Assembly (NCBI GenBank): GCA_949316495.1
Contig: OX439009.1
Span: forward strand, 33,854,155-33,918,154
From: Amphiduros pacificus
Taxonomy: Eukaryota; Annelida; Polychaeta; Phyllodocida; Hesionidae
DNA length: 64,000 nt
Reading direction: 5' to 3'
In this document: positions 23,038 to 34,866 of the stretch, in pieces
How positions within the stretch are numbered: the first letter of the stretch is position 1
Layout of the letters: every line of letters starts with the position of its first letter
Translations under genes and position numbers: made by a program
Notes under the pieces: generated by a model
Databases searched by the model: none
What the model saw: the letters and a program-made list of their open reading frames with translations, nothing else
Told to the model about the DNA's origin: nothing

Positions 23038-23660
23038 ATGATGGCTAATTTTAAATTACATTCATTCAATATTAGGGGGTTCAGAGATGACTCAAAACGA
23101 AGAATTATTTTTCAACATTTGAAATCCAAATATCAAAATGGAATATATCTTTTGCAGGAAACTCATACTACTAAAGAAATAACAGATAAATGGAAAAGGG
23201 ATTGGGGTAGCCCGATCTTTTTTTTACCATGGTATAAATGATTTGTGTGGAGTATCTATATTAATTTGCTCTAATCTGCTTATGGAATCATCATTATTTC
23301 TTTTTATGATAACGATGGGCACATCTTAGCTCTGAATATCAATCAAGATGATTGTGATGTACTCCTCTGTAGTATCTGCATAAGTCAGGAGGAAAGTTAA
23401 TGAACAACTTAGTTTTTAAATGATTTGAAACATTTTATATCTGTTTTTAAAGCATAAAGAATACACCGATAATATTTCTGAGTCATTGAGGAATGATACT
23501 GCATATATTCTTGATAAAAGATTACTGATTTCATATTTTACAAAGTTTACAAAAATAAGCAAAGAAAGAAATTTAAAGAGAATTAAAAAAAATATATAAG
23601 CTTTAAACTAAATATCTAGCTTTTCGTTTGCAAAAGGTATTATCATCAAATATATGCCTC
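23038..23660 (+). mobile_element. LINE remnant, AP-endonuclease part (L1/Tx1-like)
   Basis: It starts near FKLHSFNIRGFRDDSKRRII, with YLLQETHTTKEITDKWKRDW following. This is the N..G..xxxKR..I...L....DI..LQETH motif of the LINE apurinic endonuclease. After about 23225 the reading continues in other frames (DNDGHILALNINQDDCDVLL near 23310). It is disrupted many times. The RT part is missing here, whereas block A keeps the RT and lacks the endonuclease. A short piece near 23976 (CCAAATTTGTTAATACCA) matches 3148-3170 in block A, supporting one ancestral insertion. Confidence 0.75.
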
Positions 23661-23955
23661 TCTGATTTGTCATGTCGCAGGTCTTTGACATGACAACCCA
23701 CAGATTATATAAAAAGAATGGTATATTATGGTTAAAAGTTCCCCACCAAGCTCAGCCATCGCACAGAGGCCACAGGCTGGGTTTGATCCCCGAGTGTGCC
23801 GAGACTGAATTCATGATCAATTTTTTTTGTTGAGCTGAGGCTTGTGTCTAAAGGGTTAACCCGGTGTCCTTGTAAATCTGTGACCTGGTGGGTTTTCATG
23901 TCAAGGACCTGCAACATGACAATTCAGTGAGACAGCACTATATCTGTTACAAACA
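23661..23955 (+). mobile_element. Degraded SINE fragments
   Basis: A short minus-strand fragment (TTGTCATGTCGCAGGTC) lies at 23668-23705. It is followed by a plus-strand copy at 23740-23955 with a mutated head (CGCACAGAGGCCACAGGCTG, then GGTTTGATCCCC), the body, and the 3' domain up to CACTATATCTGTTAC. The tail is lost. This lies inside the LINE remnant region. Confidence 0.7.
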
Positions 23956-24262
23956 AATCAACCATCACACAAACTAATCCAAATTTGTTAATACCAAATA
24001 ATAAAGGGATTGCATTTAGTCTGCTCATATGGTCCATAGAGATGGAAAACCATAGATCATCAATATAAATATCCGAACTGAGCCTTCATCACCAACATTG
24101 TCTGCACAAAAATATTCAAAGAGTAGTTTACAAATGCATTTGGATATAGATACAGATCTTTGGCTCTCCAAACATTTTCAAATGAAAACAATATGTATAT
24201 TTTATTTTATATTTTTAGATTATTTGAGAAATCATAGTGAAACAGAGGTTGTGTTAGTGGTG

Positions 24263-27050
24263 ATGTCTGGGATGAGCCGCAGTCGGGTGTTGAGATGGGC
24301 CGGGCTGGTGGTAGGATGTATCAACATTGCCACCTCAGGCTCCATTCTCAGCTTTAACTCTTATGCCAATGATATCAAAGACGTCTTCAACTTGACCCAA
24401 TCACAAGGTAGAGTTCCTCTGTAAGCTTATACTGTTTCCTTCTCGGAGAACAGTCCCTTGCAAACATCACCAGTCACTCTTCATAAAGAGTAGGGTATTT
24501 TAAAAAGAAATTGGCCTGTTTAATTGTTTATAAGTGTCAAGCAGTGTTGGACTCGCATTAATAACCAACTTGGCAAGACACTACATTTACCATTATTTAG
24601 GGTCTTTATATATGATGTTTACATGTAACTTGTGTTTTATTATTTAACCACATTTACAACTTCTCAATTCATACCTTAATGTGTTGATGAGCGATAAAAA
24701 TCCATACATTGACTGATCTCTGGGATCTCATGAGATTTAAAAGTATGCTTATATCGCTTATACGGCCACTTGAAATATTCCAGTTACAATTTCAAACATG
24801 ATATGACCCATATATGATGCTTTATGTATATGGTGATTATGTAATGAATAAATATTGAAATGTTAATATATTTTGATTCCATCAATGAGAAAATGTACCC
24901 TTAATTTCCAGTAAATTGCACAGAAACTTTTAACAAATTGTGTGGCCAACAAAAGAAACTAAATGAAATAGAACTATATTAAATTTCAAAGAAAATAAAT
25001 TGATTTTTTAAATTTGTATGATTTGCTCTTTGTATAATTTGCAGTGGAGCTAATGGCTTCTATTGGCATGATAGGAAGCAGTGTTGGGTACCCTGCAGGG
25101 GTCTTCTTTGAAAATGTGGGGCCAGCGTGGACCTTTTTTGCAGCAACCTTGCTGGGCTGTGGCGCCAGTATTCTCATTGGTATGGCCTCTTACTTCACCT
25201 GGTTCTCCACTCATGCTGGTCTCCTCTACACATATGCATTCATCTTTGGTGAGTATGTTTAAAGAATATTATAATTATAAAATAGCACATAATTATCCTA
25301 TAATTATCACCAGAAGCATTACCATAATGACACACCTCTCCTCTTCCTGGTACCAAATATATCAGAATACCAGCTGAGAGATTAACAAGAAAGTAAAAAA
25401 AAATTGTATCAAATAGGCACTTTGAATATAGTATATGATTGACTGTATTCAGTGTAGTAAGATTCTAGTGTGGTTGAAATATTGATTTTTATATGAAAAG
25501 AAAACACCAGCAGGAAATGAGCCCTAGTCTTCTCACATGACCAGCATATTTTATACTGTTCAGCTATCAATTTTCACCGTACATTGATGATGTTGTGAAT
25601 ATCTGGTCCAATGCCTGAAGTATGCAATATGTCACTGCAGAAGATTTATTACAATTAAGAACTGAGGCTTGGATCCAAATTAAATCTAAAATTATACATT
25701 TCTAGTATTCCTGTAATTTAGGCTAATAACAAAGCCAACAAAGCACACTATAAAGTAAAGTCAACCAACCTTCCCTTGATTCTCCTTTTAACTTTCAATA
25801 TCAACAAAACATATATCATAATTCAGAAATCATCATGGTTCGTTGAGCCTCAGATATGTCCGGAATTTAACCTTTTAGTGTGTCCTTTAGGTAGCCACGG
25901 CTCTGCACATGGAATGTCAACCTAATTATAAAGTGTGTTTAATCACTCACCTGAAGAAATCTAACTTCTTTAACAACTTATGAAATATAGGCAATAAATT
26001 GGATACATTTTTTTCTTTATTTCAGGGCTGAGTTCAATACTAATGTACCTTTCACCACTCACTGTGAACATGGTAAACTTCAAGCTAAGACATCGGGGCA
26101 AAATTGTTGGACTCACCGGGGCCTGCTGGTGGCTGGGCCCTGCTATCTTTGCTCTCATTTATGGAAAACTATTTGCCCCTACGAAAAATATAGGTGGATA
26201 TTTTTTTACTTTGGCTTGTATAATATTAACAGTTAATGTCCTTGCCGTGATCTTCATCAGATATATACCACAGGACACTGATACCAAGGAGGAACCAATA
26301 GAAAATAATCAAACAGAAACAGGCTTGGTGACAAATGAGACTGAGAACTCTGCTCTTTTTCCTAATTCACCTCAGAACCAGTTTGAATTCACAGTGGATA
26401 CAACAGGGATAAAGTTGTTGAAATCCGTGGATTTCCATTTGATAACTTGGAGCTTCCTGTTCATTGCGTCAACGGGCATCATGTACATTAACAACATAGC
26501 AGTCTATCTCAAGTCTTATGATATGGACAATCTTATAGTGCCTCTGACTGTATCAGGGCCCGTGGTGGCAGCAATGTTCAAATTCATAGGTGGTGCTTTA
26601 TCTGACGAAGTCTTGTTTTGTTTCCCAAGATCCACATTTCTTGCTGTGTTTGCAACATTACAGACAGTGTTTCTGACTGTGTGCATAACACAGGGAGACA
26701 GCAATGCTCTGTTTATTACCACCAGTTATGTGATGTATGCAGCCAATGGAACCTTCTATTCTGTTGTTCCCCTTCTTATCAGTGACTTCTTTGGAATGCT
26801 GTACTTCAGTCGCAACTGGGGAATATTGATCCTCGGGTATGCACTGCTTGGATTGGGATTTAGTGGAGAGTTTGGCTATGTGTACGATGATCACACAGAT
26901 GAACAACACTTATGTTTTGGGAATGAGTGTTTCACAGATAGTTATGTCCTAGGTGCTGTAGCAAGTTTTATAGGGATGCTCCTTCTTCTGGTTCTTTTGT
27001 GGAAAGAGGCTAAATTGCGCTACACCAACAGAACATACAAGATAGGATAA
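24263..27050 (+). CDS. Nodulin-like (NFD4-like) major facilitator transporter, intact copy B
   Basis: Three coding exons join in frame: 24263-24407, 25045-25248 and 26026-27050. This gives 1374 bp and 457 residues, with all four splice sites GT/AG. The start is the ATG giving MSGMSRSRVLRW; an acceptor at 24217-24218 implies an upstream 5'-UTR exon. Exon 1 supplies the first membrane segment, exon 2 two or three more, and exon 3 the rest, for about 12 hydrophobic segments in all. A polar central loop (about residues 180-225; DTDTKEEP..SPQNQF) separates two halves. Visible family marks are the N-terminal GxxxxSFNSYANDIKDVFN stretch, YPAGVFFENVGP in exon 2, and LRHRGKIVGLTGACWWLGP in exon 3. These fit the nodulin-like branch of MFS proteins. 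The substrate is unknown, so no symbol is given. AATAAA lies at 27097-27102. It has a decayed paralogue at 4155-6525. Confidence 0.9.
24408..25044 (+). other. Intron 1 of transporter copy B
   Basis: The first half aligns with copy A (4300-4763). The part after TATATGATGC, about 24817 onward, has no match in copy A, where it was lost with exon 2. Confidence 0.8.
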
Positions 27051-28159
27051 GGCAATTCTCTACAAAATATTAACAATTTTCGATATTGACGTTGGTAATA
27101 AAATGTTGATGCACTAGGTATAAACTAGTTTAGTAGATCTTTAGTCTTATTTTCATTTGTTACAAAATATAGTTGACGTATCTAATAAAAATAGTGCTTA
27201 ATATTTTTTCTTTGAAGTGCTTTTCCACTTGTAACCAAGGAATGCCTAGGAATTTATTTTTTCTTGTCCATGCTTTGTAGCATAAATATTATTTTTGTGT
27301 GATTATCTTTACAATGACTTACAATCATGAAGAGCATACCTAATTATGGTCAAATATTAAAGTTGTTCCTGAGGTGAAAATATTTTAGAAGACAAGGTTT
27401 TTATTGAGGTAATTAGTATATTGCCACATACTATTGAAAAATTAATTTTAAATAACAATTGTTTACACCAAAAGATCTACCATTACTGTTATAGATGCCT
27501 TTTTATTATCATGCTCAATTAGCATGTCACTTAGAACTTCTAGACAATAGTCTCTGTGCTTTGACACTGCCGCAAAAAGGAACATTGAAAACTATCAGTA
27601 ATTGTTTTATAGATGTTCAACAAACTACTTGTCCACTTTTTTTCCAAAACAACTTTGACAAGACAGAGAGATTTGATATAGGCCTGTCAATCAAGATCCT
27701 AACCTACCTTTTTTAATTGAGTGTGATAAATGTTTTCCAAACTGATATAAAATAAGACCAAAATACCTATTTCAATTTATTTTAATAACTTTCTTTAGCA
27801 AAATGCTCTTTGGGTAACTTGAAATTGTTCATTTTTGTTTGATCATTATAATAATTCTTTTCATAGTTTACAGAGACTCTTGTGCCTAATGGTATAATTA
27901 TCAGAAATTGAGTGTTAATACTAATAATTATAATAATGATAATGATAATAATGGTAATAATAAAACATTGATATAGCGCTGTATCAGACTAAAGATAGTG
28001 ATTTTAAAACATGTTTTAGATGCTTTTTGAAACTATCTACTGTTTTACGATATTTAATGCGAAGGGGCAGGGCATTCCATATATTTGGAACATATACTTT
28101 TAAAGCCAGATACACATATATTTTATATAATAATTTGGTATGATATACTCATTTTTTTA
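27051..28159. other. 3' flank of transporter copy B
   Basis: Collinear with 6526-7640 of block A and carries candidate poly(A) signals and an ATA-rich microsatellite at about 27920-27965. Nothing further was recognised. Confidence 0.6.
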
Positions 28160-28840
28160 AATGAGAACTTTTTCTTTGTATTAGCATGTCTGCCTTACCA
28201 TTATTTAGCTATATGTTTTTTTTTGTAAAGAATTTTTTGGCATCCTTGATTTCATTGCAGGACATAATAGTCTCATTTGGAATCTGGGTTCTAATTTAAT
28301 GTACAAATGTGTTTTGTCCATACAAATATGATGTTTCAGTCTATATTTAATTTTTGGTCTCTGCAACGGGGTCCATATAAGCAATTAAAATTATTGGGAA
28401 TCAGGCATAATTACCAGCAGAATAGACACGTATATGATTGCTGTGATAATGGGTAGTAAGTGTCTTATGTATCCTTTTAGAAGCCAATTCATATTCAGAG
28501 AGCTGTTCACAATTTCCAGGGTGTGTTTATTTTTTCAATCATGTGCAGCCAAATTATTGGTTGTGTACATTTCATTCCTTGCATTTTCAATTATTTCCAA
28601 GAAAAATTGACTAGCCAATATTTGCATATTAGGGTAATGGAAATGTAAAAGTCCATTTTAGTATTTTAAAATCGAATACAAACCTTTCTTGTGCATTTTC
28701 TGTCTCTTAAGTCTTGTTTCTTTCATGATTTCCTGTGATAGCCATGGTGCAGATACTTAATTATCTTCTCAGTGAATGGTGCATCTTTAGAATATTTATT
28801 AATTTATTGAATCAAAATTTTGATTTGCTTGTACTTTCTA
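28160..28840. repeat. Flank V, copy 3
   Basis: Matches 7930-8556 and 13701-14365 with more differences. It is not interrupted by the minisatellite: after TTATTAATTTATTGAATC it runs on into GATTTGCTTGTACTTTC, giving the unoccupied form of the site where copy 1 meets the array. Confidence 0.88.
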
Positions 28841-29029
28841 TATTGCATTTTCTTACTTGTTTTGATATGTGTCTATCTAATTTTAAACTTCATGAAATTG
28901 TGATCTGAAATGTGGTCATCTTCACAGTGACTTGTTACTATATTTGAATGAACATTGGTAATTAATTATAATAAATCTAAGATATTACCCATAATGTGTG
29001 TTGGACCTTGATATATATATATATTTTAT

Positions 29030-29205
29030 ACCCTTTCTCTGATAAAGCCTAAATATTCAATATACCCGTCATTGATATGAGTTGTGAGAGAACAAAAAGG
29101 AATTTTGATTAACTAATGGGACCATAGATATATTTGCTAAACGTGAAGATTATGCCTAGACCCCTCAATATGAGAGCATAAATCTGAGCCCTGTGGAATC
29201 AAAAA
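29030..29205 (+). repeat. Single copy of the foldback unit
   Basis: Matches the units at 19255-19635, with AATATTCAATATACCC, TTGATATGAGTTGTGAGAG and ATGAGAGCATAAATCT. Confidence 0.7.
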
Positions 29206-29214
29206 TTAACCTGT

Positions 29215-29695
29215 CCTTTTAAATTTGTGACTGGGCAGGTTGTCATGTCAAGGACCTGCGACATGACAATTCATTGCCACAGCACTGTATCTGCCAGAAG
29301 TAGGTCTCATCACGAAATTACTGAAATAATAGGCCACAGGTCGTGGCGCAGTTGGTTACAGCGCCAGCTTATTAGCACCAGTTCCTCTGTGGTGATCAAA
29401 AGGTCGTGGGTTTGAACCCCGGCCGTGCCGGGATTGAACTCATAATACAATTTCCCACATCAGCTGAGGGCCGTGCCTAAAGGGTCAACGGGTTGTCCTT
29501 GTAAATCTGTGACCGGGTGAGTTGTCATGTTAAGGACCTGCGACATGACAATTCAGTGAGGCAGCACTATATCTGCTACAAGTAGGTCTCATCACGAAAT
29601 GACTGAAATACTGTTGAACGTGATGTAAAACCCCAAACAAAAACTGAAATAATAATGAAACTGATATAAAACTCCAAACAAACAAAAGACTTCAA
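29215..29695 (+). mobile_element. SINE 3' part, host of a nested SINE
   Basis: Outer element: 29215-29330 covers the 3' domain (GTTGTCATGTCAAGGACCTG to ACTGAAATAAT). It resumes at about 29654 (AATGAAACTGATATAAAACTCC) and ends in CAAACAAACAAAAG. It is interrupted by the inner SINE at 29331-29642. Confidence 0.85.
29331..29642 (+). mobile_element. Full-length tRNA-derived SINE nested in another SINE
   Basis: A 312-bp copy with head type 1 (A box TGGCGCAGTTGG, B box GGTTTGAACCCC), body, 3' domain and CAAA tail. It is flanked by the 11-bp duplication ACTGAAATAAT at 29320-29330 and 29643-29653, which is itself part of the outer SINE's tail. It is one of two nearly complete copies that define the family length of about 312-318 bp. 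Confidence 0.92.
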
Positions 29696-29982
29696 GACGC
29701 CAAATTAATTGCACAACAGTTTCAAGTGCAGGAATGCATTGTTTTTGCAGTAGCATTTTGCAGTGCACATCTCTTCAGCATAATATCATCCATGACTATA
29801 TTTAGACATACATGTAGGACATGACAGGTCACATGTGTTGATGACTTCCATGGCATGTGTGTGCATGACCTCAGGGACCTCGTGTGATTATTTGAGGAAT
29901 ATTTCCTCTTGGAATATGGCCCCTTGCGTCCTCAACATATGTACATTCACTCAAGATAAACATAACACTGTGACTAACCTTA

Positions 29983-31317
29983 GGGCGGACCATTATTCAT
30001 TCAGAGGGGGTGGAGGAAAGTTGGAAAAGAAATATCGGTGAGAGCACATGGAGAATATATATATATATTGCAAATACCATCCTTAAGATAATAAAATTGA
30101 GACTCGCACATCTGGAGAAAAAAAATGTTCGAAGGGTCCAATTTTTGGGGAAAAATGGAGTTTCATCCATATTGAAATCAATTTTAGAGGGGAAAAGGAA
30201 ACTAAAACATTTTGCCTTGCTTTGCTGGCCACTATAATAGATAATATCTAATGAAATCATGATTAGGCAGCTAGTTTTGAGGCATCAGCTACACATAACA
30301 TTTACAACAATTTGCGCCATACAATCTGAGATCAATAAAAAATGTTATATTGCTGTCAGATACAATCTTTTCCAAATATTACATTTTCCAAATATTACAT
30401 TAACAAGGCATTCAGCTTGATTACTTCTATTATCTATACATCTATTATTGGGCAAAACATAGACTTTTATAGGATTTCTTAACTTAACATCAGTCATAAT
30501 ATCTTAACAATGATATTTGCTTAATAACACATATTCAACAGTTATATTATTTTTGGGGGTTTAAGGCGGGTTTGAAAGAATTCATATGTCTGAAAAGTAT
30601 GAATTGAGCAGTTTTAAAGCCAAACCTTTATGGCAACCAGGCAGAGAAAATGCTTTGAAGTCTGAACGGTGTTTAGGGCCATACTTTTAGGCTCACGCTA
30701 CCACACATGTATTTCATGAAGACCTTAATAGGATGACCTCAGCTATGACCTCGACTTGGTAATAGACTTTAAATTATAACCAAAATCTAATATTGTAACC
30801 AAACATTTTGACATTTTGCTATAACTTTTGTGTGACACTTATCATTTGATCCAATTTCCCAAAAGGTGTTTAGGTGATGGATTTTTTTTTTACAAAATCA
30901 GCTGCCAAACTAGGGTACCTTTAGACTGTCTGATGTTTGGTAAAATGTGTTTTGTCCAAGCAATATGTGGTCCGGTGACTGCAGTGCCCATATCTGATGT
31001 GACCACACTAAGGGCAAACAGGACAAAACTTCCTGGCAACTAGGACTATAGTTTACTTCAATAAATGACTACTTGAAATAGTCGTATTTACACTAATTCA
31101 CATTAGTGTAAATAAAGCATTGTATCATTTTCTAATACATCAAACATCCATTTACACAGATATGAGCATAAACATTATTCACGCTCGTTAAAAAATTAGT
31201 GACCCAAGCGACTGAGAAAAAAAATATGGAGATATGTTTTGGTTCAGAAAAGATTTGAGAATGGCGAGTGCTGACAAAAAAATCTTATCCCCCTAAGAAT
31301 GAATAATGGTCAGTCCC
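29983..31317. mobile_element. Non-autonomous TIR DNA transposon, PIF/Harbinger-like
   Basis: The left end GGGCGGACCATTATTCATTC and the reverse complement of the right end GGGACTGACCATTATTCATT match closely. The element is flanked by TTA on both sides (29980-29982 and 31318-31320). A 3-bp TWA target duplication and G-rich TIRs fit PIF/Harbinger; another superfamily is possible. The 1335-bp interior is AT-rich with no transposase motif. A solo end of similar sequence (GGGACGGACCATTTATCACT) lies at 36603-36622. Confidence 0.7.
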
Positions 31318-32704
31318 TTATGTATTCAGAGATCATCGAGGTGGCTCCTTGAAGTGATTTACATGTAATTAAGATACAAGATCTCTCTTCTACCGAGGTA
31401 AACCTCCCAGTAAGAGAGGTCTTGACAGTTGTAATAAAGTGTTATGGTATTTTAATGGGTGCTATCTCGCATCGTGATGTGTATCATCAAAAGTCTCGTT
31501 ATCTTTTAGTGTGTACTTTGGGCTGTACCTTAATGTGTGAGTATTGCTTCACTTTGATTTTCATTTTGTCTTCCTATGATATTAATATGTAAATCTGGCA
31601 CAAACTTGATTTTTCAAAGTCCCACTAATGTATGTGACCATTGAATGTTATAGTTGTGTCTGATCCTTGAGCTTGATATATGAATAAATAGGTCAGTCAT
31701 CTCTTTGGAGGTATCCAATTTGGCACTCAAATGTCCAGAATATTATTTCAGCCACTTGTTAAAACTTATTTGGTATATCATGTAATGATAATTTGAGGTA
31801 ATTCTCGCTATCTGCTCTTCCGGATTTTTTATCTGGTCCGTGAAAAAATGACGAAATTTTACAAAATATTACAAAAATGTAATATATATGAGATGTTTAT
31901 TCCTTAATTTTAAAGCATATATATAAGTATAAATCACAGTTGTTACCAATAAATCATCCCTTGTCCCCACTCTTCTAACCAGGACAATACAATGAATACC
32001 AGTTTACAGATGTCAGAACACAAATATCACCAATATAAGTGCATTATACTCACAATGCCTGGTGCTGGTCTCTCCCAGTCACCACGCCACATTGATTTTA
32101 TCGTATTGGCCTTGCCTATATGGCAAGGAGTATTATTGGACTGATCATTTTTTAACTCTTGTGTTGATCTAAAATGCTATATTTGCTATATGTTTGTATA
32201 GAAATATTTTATTTAATTTGCACACTATGGTATAATGTTTGGTAGGTTCCTGATCACCTCATGGTCTATGTGAGTGCCAAGCCGCCATCCTTCAATGTCT
32301 GTGAGGCAACTTATCATAGGACATTGTGATTTTTTAATTGTTTTACTGCATTACTGCAGTAAAAGCGTTTTGAATATTTTGTGATAGTCACATATTTTTT
32401 TTTTTTTTTTTTTTTTTTTATTGCTGAGATCAGCGCATTTTTCTACATATTTTATTGCTGAGATCAGCGCATTTTTCTACATATTTTATTTTTATTATTT
32501 ACTAATATTGTTTTTATTCTATAAATAACTATCTTTCTTGGTAGTTTTATTTACCTTACCTACACTTAAAACTATCTATGAATTTATTTTCCCAAGTTAT
32601 TTTATTTTGTTTTAACAATTACCTACTTTACTTATCATACTGTATTATCCTATAAATGCCCTTTGTCTTGGTTATATCATTCCCCTGAACTTCCTATAAA
32701 TTAA
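31318..32704. other. Intergenic stretch with a poly(T) tract and short duplication
   Basis: No gene was recognised. A run of more than 20 T lies at about 32394-32419. It is followed by two copies of a roughly 35-bp segment beginning ATTGCTGAGATCAGCGCATT (about 32420-32490). Confidence 0.5.
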
Positions 32705-33700
32705 CAGAATGGATGTGTTTGTTTGTTTGGGTTTTACATCACTTTCAACATTACTTCGGTCATTTTGTGATGAGACCTACTTGTAGCAGATATAGTGCTG
32801 CCTCACTGCATTGTATAACTGAAATAATGTTGAAAGTGATATAAAACAACAAACAAACAAACTCACTACATTGTCAACCATTGACCCACCCGTTCACAGA
32901 TTTACAAGGACAACTGGTTAACCCTTTTGACATGGGCCTCAGCTCATGTGTGAAATTGTATCATGAATTCAATCTCGACACGGCCGGGAATCGAACCCAC
33001 AACCTTTGGATCACCACAGAGGAACTGGTGCTAATTATGCCTCAGTCACATTTGCGCCGATTTCAGTAAAGATGCCCGGCCGGCAGGCAGTTCGGCAGGC
33101 AGTTCAGATTGCCGTGCGGGCACCGGGAGATCATCGGCCACAACTGGGCATCTTTAAGACGTCGGGCGGGTCATCGGGAACTTTTATCTGGAACATAAAA
33201 GTTGCCGGCGTTTCCCCGATGTCTTATCAGCAAATATCATCTTAAAGTACACGGCAGGGTCCCGGCAGTGTCCCGCAGGGACATCGGCAGACTATCTTAG
33301 GGTTGCCGGTGGCATCGTGCGGTGAAAATAGGATCATTTTTATTTCATGTGTTCACAGGCCATCGTCAGATGATCTGACAGGCTCCCTACAATGTCACAT
33401 AGATGTCTCTAGGACGTCCTTCAGACGTCTTTCAAATGAGACAGACGTCTTCAGGATATCCTGCAGACGTCTTTGACATCTTTGACATCTTTGACATCTC
33501 ATCTAGCAAGCGTCGTGTGGCACCCGTGTATAATGTGACCACAGCTACGGCATATATGAGATTGTTGCTGTTAAACTCCCCGGTGCCCGGCAGACTGTGA
33601 AGTCTGCCGATTGTTACTTCCCGGCCGGCGCCCGGTGTAAGCTGGCGTAAGCTGGCGCTCTAACCATGCTAACTGACTGCTACAGCCCGTGTCGAACGTG
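32705..33700 (-). mobile_element. Compound SINE cluster with a GC-rich insert
   Basis: A minus-strand SINE tail (32715-32810) and a short plus-strand tail piece (32815-32872) come first. A second minus-strand SINE then starts at about 32873. Its head is split: B-box region at about 32990-33035, then foreign DNA, then the A-box side (AGCTGGCGCTCTAACC) from 33651 to about 33695. Confidence 0.8.
33036..33647. mobile_element. GC-rich insert of about 610 bp inside a SINE head
   Basis: The insert lies between GTGCTAAT and TAAGCTGGCGCTC of a SINE consensus. It is clearly richer in G+C than the window and contains repeated CCGGCCGGC-, GCCCGG- and AGACGTCTT-type motifs. An 11-bp duplication, TAAGCTGGCG(T), is seen at its right border. 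No terminal inverted repeat or known protein was identified, so its class is open. Confidence 0.55.
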
Positions 33701-33931
33701 TCTGTGGAACATGAGGCAATGGAACCTATTTGGAATCAGAAACACATTTAGAATAAGAACATAATAACATTATTTTACATTACAATCACATGAATCCCAT
33801 TTACTCTTGCAGTTCTCAGCTTACTTATAGAAATAGTATTTGAATATTGTGGTTGTAAATGTTAAAAGCATAACCGGAGAGAAAAAATGAGTTTTTATTT
33901 TCCGATTATATCACTGTGTCTTGGTATACTT

Positions 33932-34213
33932 CCCGGGGGGGGTACTCTCATGATTTTAACCCGCGGAGGCCTAGCTGAATTAGGACTAGCTGAATTTTTG
34001 ATACCCTCATTTAGGGATGATGCAGAAGGGGGAGATTTGGAAAGGGGGATTGTGAACCCTGTTTTAGGGAGAAATTTGAAAAAATAGTACCCTGTTTTAG
34101 GGAAAATGATGAAATATCTTAACCTGTTTTAGGGAAAATATCAGCGAAAAGGACCCTATTTAGCCCAGCTTCCCCGGTAACGCTGACCATGAGAGTACCC
34201 CCCCCCCCCCGGG
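33932..34213. mobile_element. MITE with G-run termini and 8-bp target duplication
   Basis: The left end is CCCGGGGGGGGGTACTCTCA and the right end is its inverse with a longer C run. The perfect 8-bp duplication GTATACTT lies at 33924-33931 and 34214-34221. The interior has three copies of CCCTGTTTTAGGGA-like sequence. An 8-bp duplication suggests hAT (or Merlin). No transposase is present at 282 bp. Confidence 0.85.
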
Positions 34214-34866
34214 GTATACTTGTATGCATCAGTTGAGAAGTTGTGACCCATGAACAACATGAAAGGTACGAAACTCTGCCACAGATTTAATAACATGATA
34301 ATGTTTATTTTTGGCTATAATCTTCAGTCAGAAGCTGACAAATTGCTCTCCTCCAGCTTATTTTCTAAAAACTGCTCAAGGTTTTTTTACACTTTTATAC
34401 TAGCTGATATCTGATATAACTTACTTTTATATACCGTGAGCTCTTATCAAATTTCTGTCTGTTTAAACATTTGATTCATTATTACTTCTTTGGCACTTAA
34501 AACATGTGTTTAATCCTTTCAAAAAGAAAAAAAGCATTACCCCCATACTATATAACATAATGTATCTTGCAGCGAAAAGCCAGATAACCCAAATAAGCCA
34601 ATGAGCCAGATAAGCCAGATAAGCCAGAAAAGCACTTCCCCAGCTCTATACACTGTAAAAAATAACTGTAGGAATATAGTAACTTCTGTCATATCATTCT
34701 GTCATATTTGCACTCTAAGTCATGATACCATCTGTAACATTTCACAGAAAAAATTGCTTTTGACATTACTTTTGAAACAGAAAATAGAAGTTGGTGATCA
34801 TCAATGTTGCAAGCAACAAATTTATTGTTAAAACTATCTACAGTGTATCATGATAATAGCGATGTA

